From Chryseobacterium sp. ISL-80 (GTDB taxonomy: Bacteria; Bacillota; Bacilli; Bacillales; Cytobacillaceae), in NCBI GenBank assembly GCA_018613055.1, contig JAGGQZ010000003.1:248001-312000 (forward strand): 64,000 nucleotides of DNA, given 5' to 3'. Each line of letters opens with the position of its first letter. The stretch's first letter is position 1. The notes under the pieces are model-generated. The model was given only the letters and a program-made list of their open reading frames with translations, made no database searches and was not told the DNA's origin. The position numbers and the translations under genes are program-made. Positions 57,462-64,000 of this stretch are shown here, in pieces.

Positions 57462-57703
57462 TGCCGTCCACCTCTCTTATTTGCCAAGTGTTTAAATTCT
57501 TTTTCACTACTAGTATAGCCAATCAGGTTTTAATTATCCCTTTGCTGTTTTGCTTGGAACAATTGCTTTTGAATGCCGTTATTAGAAGGATGGGTTCGAA
57601 TGAGGATGATGCTGAAAAAAACAGCTTGCTTGTTTGGAGGTTAGCGATCATTAAAGGGATTAATTTGGAGAAAAATGGGCCCCATCATCTTGAGCATGAA
57701 AAA

Positions 57704-57732
57704 TAGAAGGCAAGATGATGATCTGCCTTCTA
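57704..57732. terminator. Bidirectional terminator after the coxA-like gene
   Basis: TAGAAGGCA and TGCCTTCTA enclose an 11-base loop, then TTTTTT on the plus strand. It lies eight bases past the minus-strand gene's stop. Confidence 0.75.
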
Positions 57733-57739
57733 TTTTTTA

Positions 57740-58450
57740 TTAGGGATTGAAGTTGATGCTTTCACGCGGGTTGCCATTTTTTCGGTCATAATCAATATTC
57801 CTTGTCCTGCTGAAGGTTCCTTCATCCTCGATGATGCGAAGTTCCCTGCCTTCGATATATGGTAGGACCGCTTTTTTGATTTCATTATCTGTTTGTTTTT
57901 TCAGCGACTTATCCTTATAGGACACCGCAATTTCTACTTCACGGCCATATAGCACGGACCGCACCTTATCGACATTATCGACAGACTCTGCAGCAAGTGA
58001 GACTTTGCGCGCAAGTTTGTTATCCTGTCCCGTATTAGAATAAATACCTGCCTTGCCGCTCCCCCTGTTCTCAGTTAAATGTCCATGGTAATTCAGGTCT
58101 CCGCGGCTGTATTTATTGTCTTTTTGAAAAAAATTATGGTCATGGTCAGAACGTGGAACAGTCGGGTTTGGAGGATTTCCATTTTCATCTGTGGACTGAA
58201 GGATCTTTCGCTTGCGATTTTCTTCAGCGGCACCTTCTTTGCCAAAATTATGGTCAAAAAGCTCTGTAAGTGCCCCTTCCCTGTCATCCATGACATCAAC
58301 TTCGTTCCCTTTTTCATTTGAATAATAGCCAAGTGGCTGGCCCTGGTTCCTGTTCGTACTTTGGATAGCTGCCTCATTATCTCCATTGCAGGCTGTCAGA
58401 CCTAATGTAAGCAGTGATGCGATAGGAACGAACAACATTTTCTTGTTCAA
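57740..58450 (-). CDS. coxA: YhcN/YlaJ-family spore lipoprotein, CoxA-like
   Basis: A lipoprotein of about 236 residues. The lipobox LTAC follows a hydrophobic leader (LFVPIASLLTLGLTAC). The mature part contains DVDKVRSVLYG-type strings (VDNVDKVRSVLYGREVEIAV, RELRIIEDEGTFSRTRNIDYD) typical of the YhcN/YlaJ family found in spores. In B. subtilis coxA (yrbB) follows safA; here a kinase-like gene lies between. I start at TTG 58450, behind GGATGGGGG; the ATG 33 bases upstream lies inside a hairpin and has no binding site. The binding site is part of the nested stem at 58457-58519. Confidence 0.8.
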   Translation of the reverse strand: MNKKMLFVPIASLLTLGLTACNGDNEAAIQSTNRNQGQPLGYYSNEKGNEVDVMDDREGALTELFDHNFGKEGAAEENRKRKILQSTDENGNPPNPTVPRSDHDHNFFQKDNKYSRGDLNYHGHLTENRGSGKAGIYSNTGQDNKLARKVSLAAESVDNVDKVRSVLYGREVEIAVSYKDKSLKKQTDNEIKKAVLPYIEGRELRIIEDEGTFSRTRNIDYDRKNGNPRESINFNP

Positions 58451-58456
58451 ACGAAA

Positions 58457-58519
58457 AACCCCCATCCTAGCTAAAATGAGCATTCTTCATGCTCATTTAT
58501 TAGAGTGCGGATGGGGGTG
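58457..58519 (-). promoter_or_regulatory. Nested stem-loop covering the coxA ribosome binding site
   Basis: An outer stem pairs CCCCCATCC near 58510-58518 (minus strand) with GGATGGGGG at 58467-58459. Inside it sits a hairpin AATGAGCAT-GAAGA-ATGCTCATT. A T-run (TTTTTC) follows the outer stem, so it can act as terminator of the kinase-like gene, and the same GGATGGGGG is the likely coxA binding site. Confidence 0.55.
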
Positions 58520-58547
58520 GATTTTCATTCTGACAGATACGTCCAAA

Positions 58548-59531
58548 TCACTTTAATGTATGAAGCCACGCTTGAACATCTTCCTGAAATCCTTTTCTTT
58601 GCTGGAACTGGTTGATTGTCATGTCAATCAGAGGAGAAAGCCTGATTGGGGATATATGATTTCTCTCTCTTAGCATCCTGTTCCATTCCCTCAATATATC
58701 GGCCGGATATAACAGGCCGTATAAAAACGATTCATAACCGAGCCACTTTTTAAAATGCCCGATTTTTTTCAGGGACTCAAACTCCCAATCCAGAAAGGGC
58801 AGGATTCGATTGGCATATTGAAGCATATCATACCCTCTCGGCCCCAGGCTGATCAAATCATAATCAATTAAATACAGCTTCCCCTCTTTTGACCGAAGAA
58901 AATTATGGTGGGCAACATCGCCATGGAGGATCGCTGGCGGTTCCTGTTCAAGCTCTTTTTTTGAAGCATCAAAATGTTTTAAGGAAACTTCAGCCCACTC
59001 CATGAGCTCATCTGTGATGGCACTGTTCACATAAAAATGGACAGCCTGCAAATTTTTGCTGAATTCATTCTTTCGATAATGCCATTTTTTCGCCAAATCC
59101 GCTTTTGGAAGCATCCCTGCATAGGAAGACACTAGCAATGAAGTATGTTCATGGAATTTATCCAGAAGCGTGATTCCTTCTTCCCTATCTGCCTGTTTCC
59201 CATAGTCAAATCGATTTTCATGATGGTCAATATATTCTATACAGCCATAAAATAGCCCCTCAAATTGAAAAGTTGTGTTCATCCTTAAAAATCTATATGA
59301 GGAGTCAAAGCCGGATTGCCTCAATGAGGAAGCAAACGCCTCCTGGATCTTTAATTTTCGCAAATCTTTATATCCTTTTAAGATGAATCGGGTATTGTCT
59401 GTTTCAACAAGATAGACATTCCCCCTTAACTGTTTCATGCCATGAATCTTGCCGTCCAGTTCACTGTTGCAATAAGAGAAGAGACGATTGAAAAAATAAT
59501 CGTCTCCTCCTCTCCTGATGTTAATATTCAT
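58548..59531 (-). CDS. Spore-coat kinase-like protein (YutH/CotS family)
   Basis: A 327-residue protein with an aminoglycoside-phosphotransferase-like fold. The catalytic loop is ILHGDVAHHNFL and the metal-binding Asp is in LYLIDYDLISLGPRGYD. YutH and CotS are coat-associated proteins of this fold in B. subtilis; whether they phosphorylate anything is unclear. I start at ATG 59531, which overlaps the safA stop region by 11 bases, so it is coupled to safA; the longer frame would run far into safA. A kinase-like gene between safA and the coxA-like gene differs from the B. subtilis order. Confidence 0.82.
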   Translation of the reverse strand: MNINIRRGGDDYFFNRLFSYCNSELDGKIHGMKQLRGNVYLVETDNTRFILKGYKDLRKLKIQEAFASSLRQSGFDSSYRFLRMNTTFQFEGLFYGCIEYIDHHENRFDYGKQADREEGITLLDKFHEHTSLLVSSYAGMLPKADLAKKWHYRKNEFSKNLQAVHFYVNSAITDELMEWAEVSLKHFDASKKELEQEPPAILHGDVAHHNFLRSKEGKLYLIDYDLISLGPRGYDMLQYANRILPFLDWEFESLKKIGHFKKWLGYESFLYGLLYPADILREWNRMLRERNHISPIRLSPLIDMTINQFQQRKGFQEDVQAWLHTLK

Positions 59532-61311
59532 TGCTCTCTTCGTCATTGTATCTTGGCATTGGCATTCCGTATCCTCCACCCATAGGACCTGCTCCATATG
59601 GATTCATGAATCCTTGTGGTCCCATGCCCATTTGGTAGCCGTGGTGAGGGTGCATATGCATTCCTGGTCCACCTGGATAGCCGCCGTAAGGCATCATTTG
59701 GTATGGGTTCATTCCAGGCCCCATCATGCCATAAGGGCTGCCCATTGTGCCTCCACAGCCGCAATCGCCTCCAGCAGCAGCACCTTGAACTGGTTGCTTA
59801 GGCATCATTGGAGGCTGCATCATTCCGCCAACTTGAGGTGCCATTTGATTATCCATCATTCCGCCGACCTGCGGCATCATCGGCATTTGTCCTTGCATCA
59901 TTCCGCCGACTTGCGGGATCTGGTTTTCCATCATTCCACCGACCTGCGGCATCATCGGCATTTGTCCTTGCATCATTCCACCGACCTGCGGCATCTGGTT
60001 TTCCATCATTCCACCAACTTGCGGCATCATCGGCATTTGTCCTTGCATCATTCCACCGACCTGTGGCATCTGGTTTTCCATCATTCCACCAACTTGCGGC
60101 ATCATCGGCATTTGTCCTTGCATCATTCCGCCAACTTGAGGCATCTGAGGCATCATTGGCATTTCTGATGATTCATCCTCCATCATGCCGCCTACTTGAG
60201 GCATTGGCTGGTTATCCATCATACCTCCGACCTGTGGCATTTGATTATCCATCATGCCCGCGACCTGCGGCATATATGGCATTGGCTGCGGCTGAGGGAT
60301 ATATCCTGGGCCAGGCATAACAGGTGAAATAGGCACACCATAAAAAGTCGGTGCAGTCATCTGTGGCGCAGCATAATTTGGCATGTTTTCACCCATTACC
60401 GGGCTCTGCATATTTGCAAAAGATGATGATTCCATGTCCTCTGCCGGCAATGCCATGTTAGGCATCATACCTGGATACTGGGAAACTCCCTGCACCTGAG
60501 GGTATGGCATTGGCTGGGTTCCTGGATAACCATAAGCTGGACCTGACATGGAAGGTGCACCTGGATAACAATTATATGGGTATGGGATCATTGGCTGCTG
60601 GTAACCTCCTTGAACGAATGGCATCATTGATGGTGATTCATCCATGTAATCATTCTTTTCAATTTTTATATCTGGCTTAATTTCTGATTTCGGCTTTACC
60701 TCTGCTTTTGGAGGCAGGGGCTTAAGCTCCGGTTTTACCTGTGGTTTAATTTGCTTAGCCTCTGGTTTAACTTCCGGGAAAATGTTATCTGGTTTTGGCG
60801 GGAGCTGCGGCTGGGCTTTTGGCAGTGGCTTTGGCTGTGGTTTTGGCTGTGGTTTTGGCTGTGGCGGGAGCTGCATATTAGCCATATTCATCATATAGTA
60901 ATTGTTGATATCAATTTCCGGCTTGATTTGTACTGGCATTTTAGGTTTATATGGTTTAACTGGCTCTTCCTTTGGAACAGGTTTTGGCATTTCCATTTTC
61001 GGCTGTTCCTTAACAGGAGCCTCTTTTGGTGCTTCTTTCTTTACTTCTGGAATTGGCATCGGTTTCTCTTTGGCAATCGGCATTTCCTTTTTGCCACCCA
61101 TATTGATTTTTGCTTGAGGCGTTCCACCTGCAATTGGAGCTTCTTTCTTTATTGTGCCTCCACCAGTTGGAACTTTTATTTTCATACCGGGCATAATCAT
61201 ATCAGGGTTGCTGAGCTGTGCGTTCATCTGTTTCAGCTCTTCAAAGTTCACGCCGTACTTTTTGGCGATCTTCCAAAGAGTATCCCCTTTCTGTACGATA
61301 TGGATTTTCAC
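59521..61311 (-). CDS. safA: Spore coat assembly protein SafA with LysM domain
   Basis: A 596-residue protein. The N-terminal LysM domain (IHIVQKGDTLWKIAKKYGVN through IMPGMKIKVP) binds cortex peptidoglycan. A Lys/Pro-rich stretch (QPKPQPKPQPKP) leads into a Met/Gly/Pro/Gln-rich tail with four near-identical 25-residue repeats (QVGGMMQGQMPMM type) between about residues 390 and 487. SafA organises the inner spore coat. It is longer than B. subtilis SafA (387 residues), mostly because of the repeats. It starts at GTG 61311 behind GGAGGG. It lies next to nadA as in B. subtilis, with its own terminator-separated unit. Confidence 0.93.
   Translation of the reverse strand: MKIHIVQKGDTLWKIAKKYGVNFEELKQMNAQLSNPDMIMPGMKIKVPTGGGTIKKEAPIAGGTPQAKINMGGKKEMPIAKEKPMPIPEVKKEAPKEAPVKEQPKMEMPKPVPKEEPVKPYKPKMPVQIKPEIDINNYYMMNMANMQLPPQPKPQPKPQPKPLPKAQPQLPPKPDNIFPEVKPEAKQIKPQVKPELKPLPPKAEVKPKSEIKPDIKIEKNDYMDESPSMMPFVQGGYQQPMIPYPYNCYPGAPSMSGPAYGYPGTQPMPYPQVQGVSQYPGMMPNMALPAEDMESSSFANMQSPVMGENMPNYAAPQMTAPTFYGVPISPVMPGPGYIPQPQPMPYMPQVAGMMDNQMPQVGGMMDNQPMPQVGGMMEDESSEMPMMPQMPQVGGMMQGQMPMMPQVGGMMENQMPQVGGMMQGQMPMMPQVGGMMENQMPQVGGMMQGQMPMMPQVGGMMENQIPQVGGMMQGQMPMMPQVGGMMDNQMAPQVGGMMQPPMMPKQPVQGAAAGGDCGCGGTMGSPYGMMGPGMNPYQMMPYGGYPGGPGMHMHPHHGYQMGMGPQGFMNPYGAGPMGGGYGMPMPRYNDEESNEY
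59852..60145 (-). repeat. 75-bp tandem repeats inside safA
   Basis: GGCATTTGTCCTTG recurs at 59882, 59957, 60032 and 60107, an exact 75-base (25-codon) period, so the frame is kept whatever the copy number. Units differ by a few bases only. Confidence 0.92.
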
Positions 61312-61442
61312 TCTGATTCCCTCCTATGGCATAAGTCCATATATTCTATGTTGGTGTGGGCAAATTGCTATCAATCTTCAAAAAAACTTATGCTTCTATG
61401 TAAATAAATATGTTTTTCGCAGTAAGATTAAGCTTTTCCCAT

Positions 61443-61473
61443 AAAAAAAATCCTCCCCGATACGGGAAGGATT
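61443..61473 (-). terminator. Terminator after nadA
   Basis: Minus strand AATCCTTCCCG-TAT-CGGGGAGGATT (one T-G pair) followed by TTTTTTTAT. It lies just beyond the nadA stop and closes the nad operon before safA. Confidence 0.9.
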
Positions 61474-61477
61474 CTAA

Positions 61478-62584
61478 TCATGATTGCTCAAGCATGCGAT
61501 TCAGGGCAAGCTTTGCGTTCAATGCTGTTTCTTCATCGACTTTTATAAGGTTGATTTCCTGCCCCTGGAAAGCCGATTCCAGACTCCAGGCAAGATGCTG
61601 CAGGTCAATCCTGTTCATCGTCAAGCACGGGCACATATGAGGATTCAATGAAATGATTTTTTTATCTGGATGCTGGGAAATCAGCCGGTTTACCAGATTC
61701 ATTTCTGTTCCAATCGCCCACGATGTTCCTGCAGGCGACGCTTCAATTGCCTCAATAATGTAATTCGTTGACCCTGCCATGTCAGCAAGTGCTACAACCC
61801 CATGGCGGCATTCAGGATGGACAATGATTTTCATATCAGGATATGCTGCCCGAATATCCGCGATATTTTCGACTGTAAAATTCTCATGTACCGAACAATG
61901 CCCTTTCCAGAGAATCACTTTTACCTTTTCAAGAGGGCCATCAAACTCAAGAATATTTTCAATCGGATTGTAAACAGCCATTTCGTCAAGGCCAATTCCG
62001 ATGTTAAACGCAGTATTCCTACCCAAGTGCTGATCTGGAAGGAAAAGCAGGCGCTCTTTTTTTGAAAAAGCCCAGCGGACCATCTTCTCGGCGTTGGAGG
62101 ATGTAACGGTTGCTCCGCCATTAGCACCGACAAATGATTTAATCGCTGCAGTCGAATTGACATACGTCAATGGCAAAATCGTATCTCCAAACAACACCTG
62201 CAGGAAATCCCATGCCCGTTCTGTCTGATAAATATCTGCCATATCTGCCATTGAACAGCCGGCTCTCATATCCGGCAGGTAAACCTTCTGATTTTTGGTT
62301 GTTAAGATGTCAGCCGTCTCCGCCATAAAATGGACTCCGCAAAAAACAATGTGCTCCGCTTCCTTGTTCTCGGCAGAAAGCTGGGCAAGTTTCAACGAAT
62401 CGCCTGTCGCATCGGCAAATTGGATGACTTCATCTTTTTGATAATGATGCCCAGGTATGAACAGCTTTTTGCCCATTTTTGCCTTAATGTCCTTAATCAT
62501 GTCCTCAAGTTCCTGGACAGACATGTTTCGGTATTTCTCCGGGAGCATTTTTGATTTAGCTTCGAGCGCCTCCAATATATTCAT
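61478..62584 (-). CDS. nadA: Quinolinate synthase
   Basis: A 368-residue enzyme that joins iminoaspartate and dihydroxyacetone phosphate to quinolinate using a [4Fe-4S] cluster. Cluster ligands are likely in [24 protein letters not shown] and [10 protein letters not shown], and the family start [14 protein letters not shown] is present. I start at ATG 62584, nine bases past GGGG; the in-frame ATG three codons upstream is too close to that site. It overlaps nadC by 29 bases, so it is coupled. Confidence 0.96.
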   Translation of the reverse strand: MNILEALEAKSKMLPEKYRNMSVQELEDMIKDIKAKMGKKLFIPGHHYQKDEVIQFADATGDSLKLAQLSAENKEAEHIVFCGVHFMAETADILTTKNQKVYLPDMRAGCSMADMADIYQTERAWDFLQVLFGDTILPLTYVNSTAAIKSFVGANGGATVTSSNAEKMVRWAFSKKERLLFLPDQHLGRNTAFNIGIGLDEMAVYNPIENILEFDGPLEKVKVILWKGHCSVHENFTVENIADIRAAYPDMKIIVHPECRHGVVALADMAGSTNYIIEAIEASPAGTSWAIGTEMNLVNRLISQHPDKKIISLNPHMCPCLTMNRIDLQHLAWSLESAFQGQEINLIKVDEETALNAKLALNRMLEQS

Positions 62585-63437
62585 ATTGTACATCCCCTTT
62601 CGTTTCAGCCATGACCTTTGCGCTTATATCCAATGATTTTACAGAGTGCGTGAGGAATCCCAGCGAAATATAATCCACTCCACAATTCCTGAAGCTATGC
62701 AGTGTATCAAGCGTGATGCCACCGGAGGCCTCGGTTGTAATGCCCTCCGGTACATAACCAATCCATTCTTCGATTTGTTCCGGCGTGCGGTTGTCGAACA
62801 TGATGCAATCAGCCTTCGCTTCAATCGCTTCAAGCAGCTGCTCCTTTGTTTCGATTTCCACCTCAACCTTCACCATATGCCCAAGGTTTGACCTGACTGC
62901 TTCTACCGCCTTGCTGATCGAGCCGGCGAAAGAGATATGGTTGTCCTTGATCATCACCGCGTCATACAAGCCGTAACGATGATTGAACCCGCCGCCGCAT
63001 CGGACTGCATATTTTTCAAGCATCCGCAGGCCCGGGGTTGTTTTCCGAGTATCACAAATTCTTGTCTTCATGCTGTCCAGTGCTTTTACAGCTTCGTTTG
63101 TTTTTGTGGCAATCCCGCTCATTCGCTGCACGAGGTTCAAGACGACTCTTTCCGCCTTTAACAGTGCAGAAACCTTGCCGGTAATCAACGCCAGCTCCTG
63201 GCCTTTGCCGACCTTTTCGCCATCCTTTACCTTCATGGCAACCTGGCTGTTCTCATCCATCAGCCTGAAACCCTGATCGATAATCTGCTCTCCGCAGAAA
63301 ACCCCTTCATCCTTCGCGATGAACACCAGGGTTCCCCTTGCATCGTTTCCGAAAATCAATTCACTCGTGACGTCACGCTCCCCGATATCTTCAATGAAAA
63401 ATTGTTCAAGTAGCAAGCGCAGTTTGATTGAATTCAT
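62556..63437 (-). CDS. nadC: Nicotinate-nucleotide pyrophosphorylase (carboxylating)
   Basis: A 293-residue enzyme converting quinolinate and PRPP to nicotinate mononucleotide and CO2. Typical strings are [59 protein letters not shown] and [26 protein letters not shown] start at ATG 63437 with AAAGGA upstream. It overlaps both neighbours (nadB by 32 bases, nadA by 29), marking one coupled operon. Confidence 0.96.
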   Translation of the reverse strand: MNSIKLRLLLEQFFIEDIGERDVTSELIFGNDARGTLVFIAKDEGVFCGEQIIDQGFRLMDENSQVAMKVKDGEKVGKGQELALITGKVSALLKAERVVLNLVQRMSGIATKTNEAVKALDSMKTRICDTRKTTPGLRMLEKYAVRCGGGFNHRYGLYDAVMIKDNHISFAGSISKAVEAVRSNLGHMVKVEVEIETKEQLLEAIEAKADCIMFDNRTPEQIEEWIGYVPEGITTEASGGITLDTLHSFRNCGVDYISLGFLTHSVKSLDISAKVMAETKGDVQYEYIGGARS

Positions 63438-64000
63438 GCTTACCATCCTTTCCGTTTTTTCGCTGGTGGATGATTTGTTTTTTCATCCAGTTGGCATTAT
63501 CTTCATATGGAAAATCCTCACGATAATGACCGCCCCTGCTCTCTGTCCGCTCCAAAGCTGACTGGGTAATCAAAGTGGCGATAATATACATAAACAGACT
63601 GGTTAATTGTTCAGGCGATAAGTGGTCGAGTGCAGCTTCCAGCCACTTATCGTGATTAAATTTAGCAAGCCAATCAGCCTGGAGTGAGAGCATCTCCTTT
63701 TTCCGGACAATCCCGGTGCGGTCCATCATGGTTTGTTTCAAAATAGCTGGATCCGGCAGTTCCCCATCGTAAAAGTTTTGAACAGGAATGTGGATATTGT
63801 CGGGTTTCCTTATGCCTGCGCGGCGGATGTTGATCCATTCAGCGAGGTTGCTACCGACAAACATGCCTTCCAATAAAGAATTGCTTGCAAGCCGATTTGC
63901 CCCGTGGATACCGGTACATGCTGCCTCACCGATCGCATACAATCCGGGGATGCTTGTTCGTCCCTGCAAATCCGTTTTAATCCCTCCCATGATAAAATGG
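63406..64000 (-). CDS. nadB: L-aspartate oxidase, C-terminal part (cut by window edge)
   Basis: The C-terminal 198 or so codons of L-aspartate oxidase, the FAD enzyme that makes iminoaspartate. The visible part starts in [45 protein letters not shown], which carries the second FAD-contact region (GLYAIGE) and the substrate loop. The helical tail with [15 protein letters not shown] follows. The N-terminal FAD-binding half lies beyond 64000. It is upstream of nadC and nadA, giving the nadB-nadC-nadA order known from B. subtilis. Confidence 0.95.
   Translation of the reverse strand, partial: HFIMGGIKTDLQGRTSIPGLYAIGEAACTGIHGANRLASNSLLEGMFVGSNLAEWINIRRAGIRKPDNIHIPVQNFYDGELPDPAILKQTMMDRTGIVRKKEMLSLQADWLAKFNHDKWLEAALDHLSPEQLTSLFMYIIATLITQSALERTESRGGHYREDFPYEDNANWMKKQIIHQRKNGKDGKHEFNQTALAT

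Noticed and set aside
57452-57706. 84-codon plus-strand frame between bofC and the coxA-like gene
   Set aside because: It overlaps the bofC start, has no binding site and ends in a terminator for the opposite strand.
59518-61407. Long plus-strand frames opposite safA
   Set aside because: They are shadows of the low-complexity safA repeats, rich in His/Leu/Ser or Trp, with no start signals.

Overview
The window is a stretch of chromosome from a spore-forming Bacillaceae bacterium, most like Bacillus or Mesobacillus. Sporulation genes (bofC, a coxA-like gene, safA, spoVB), a hisS T-box, 6S RNA beside aspS, and the gene order known from the B. subtilis yrrC-yrvM-yrvD-nadB region all support this. 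The window is cut at both ends: recD2 on the left (N-terminal part present) and nadB on the right (C-terminal part present).

Left backbone (1-5168): recD2, a TPR protein, mnmA, a cysteine desulfurase and cymR all lie on the minus strand. They link DNA repair, tRNA 2-thiolation, sulfur supply and cysteine regulation. rarA (mgsA) starts divergently at 5169 but is cut after about 259 codons.

Mobile element (about 5947-30204, 24.3 kb, visibly AT-richer than its flanks): it sits inside rarA, bounded by a perfect 12-bp inverted repeat and a near-identical 6-bp core (ATGCGG left, ATGCCG right). Joining the two rarA parts restores the frame. The left arm has an operon of three tyrosine-recombinase-like proteins plus a coiled-coil protein, recalling Tn554 TnpA/TnpB/TnpC but with an extra 987-residue member. 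A MerR-like regulator gene lies upstream, and matching dyads precede both transcription units. Cargo: a membrane protein, a type III restriction-modification pair, a solitary DNA methyltransferase, a SIR2-HerA antiphage pair, a transglutaminase-like protein, a membrane-anchored protein, an ATP-dependent DNA ligase, two small proteins, and a protein with a possible nuclease half and EVE/PUA-like half. Next to the right end lies a complete, diverged rarA. The element therefore breaks the host gene and brings a substitute whose insertion core is altered.

Right backbone (30205-64000): the rarA 3' part, tcdA, a six-unit 52-bp tandem repeat, 6S RNA, aspS-hisS under a T-box, an SH3/amidase wall hydrolase, dtd-rel, apt-recJ, a LapA-like protein, a CDF transporter, secDF, comN, spoVB, a DUF421 protein, a TIGR04086 membrane protein, yajC-tgt-queA-DUF2905-ruvB-ruvA, bofC, the coxA/kinase-like/safA spore genes and nadA-nadC-nadB. 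A modular GC-richer intergenic repeat occurs at four backbone sites, always in the same orientation, and I did not see it in the element.

All calls come from reading the sequence. No database search was run; family names rest on motifs, length and gene order.
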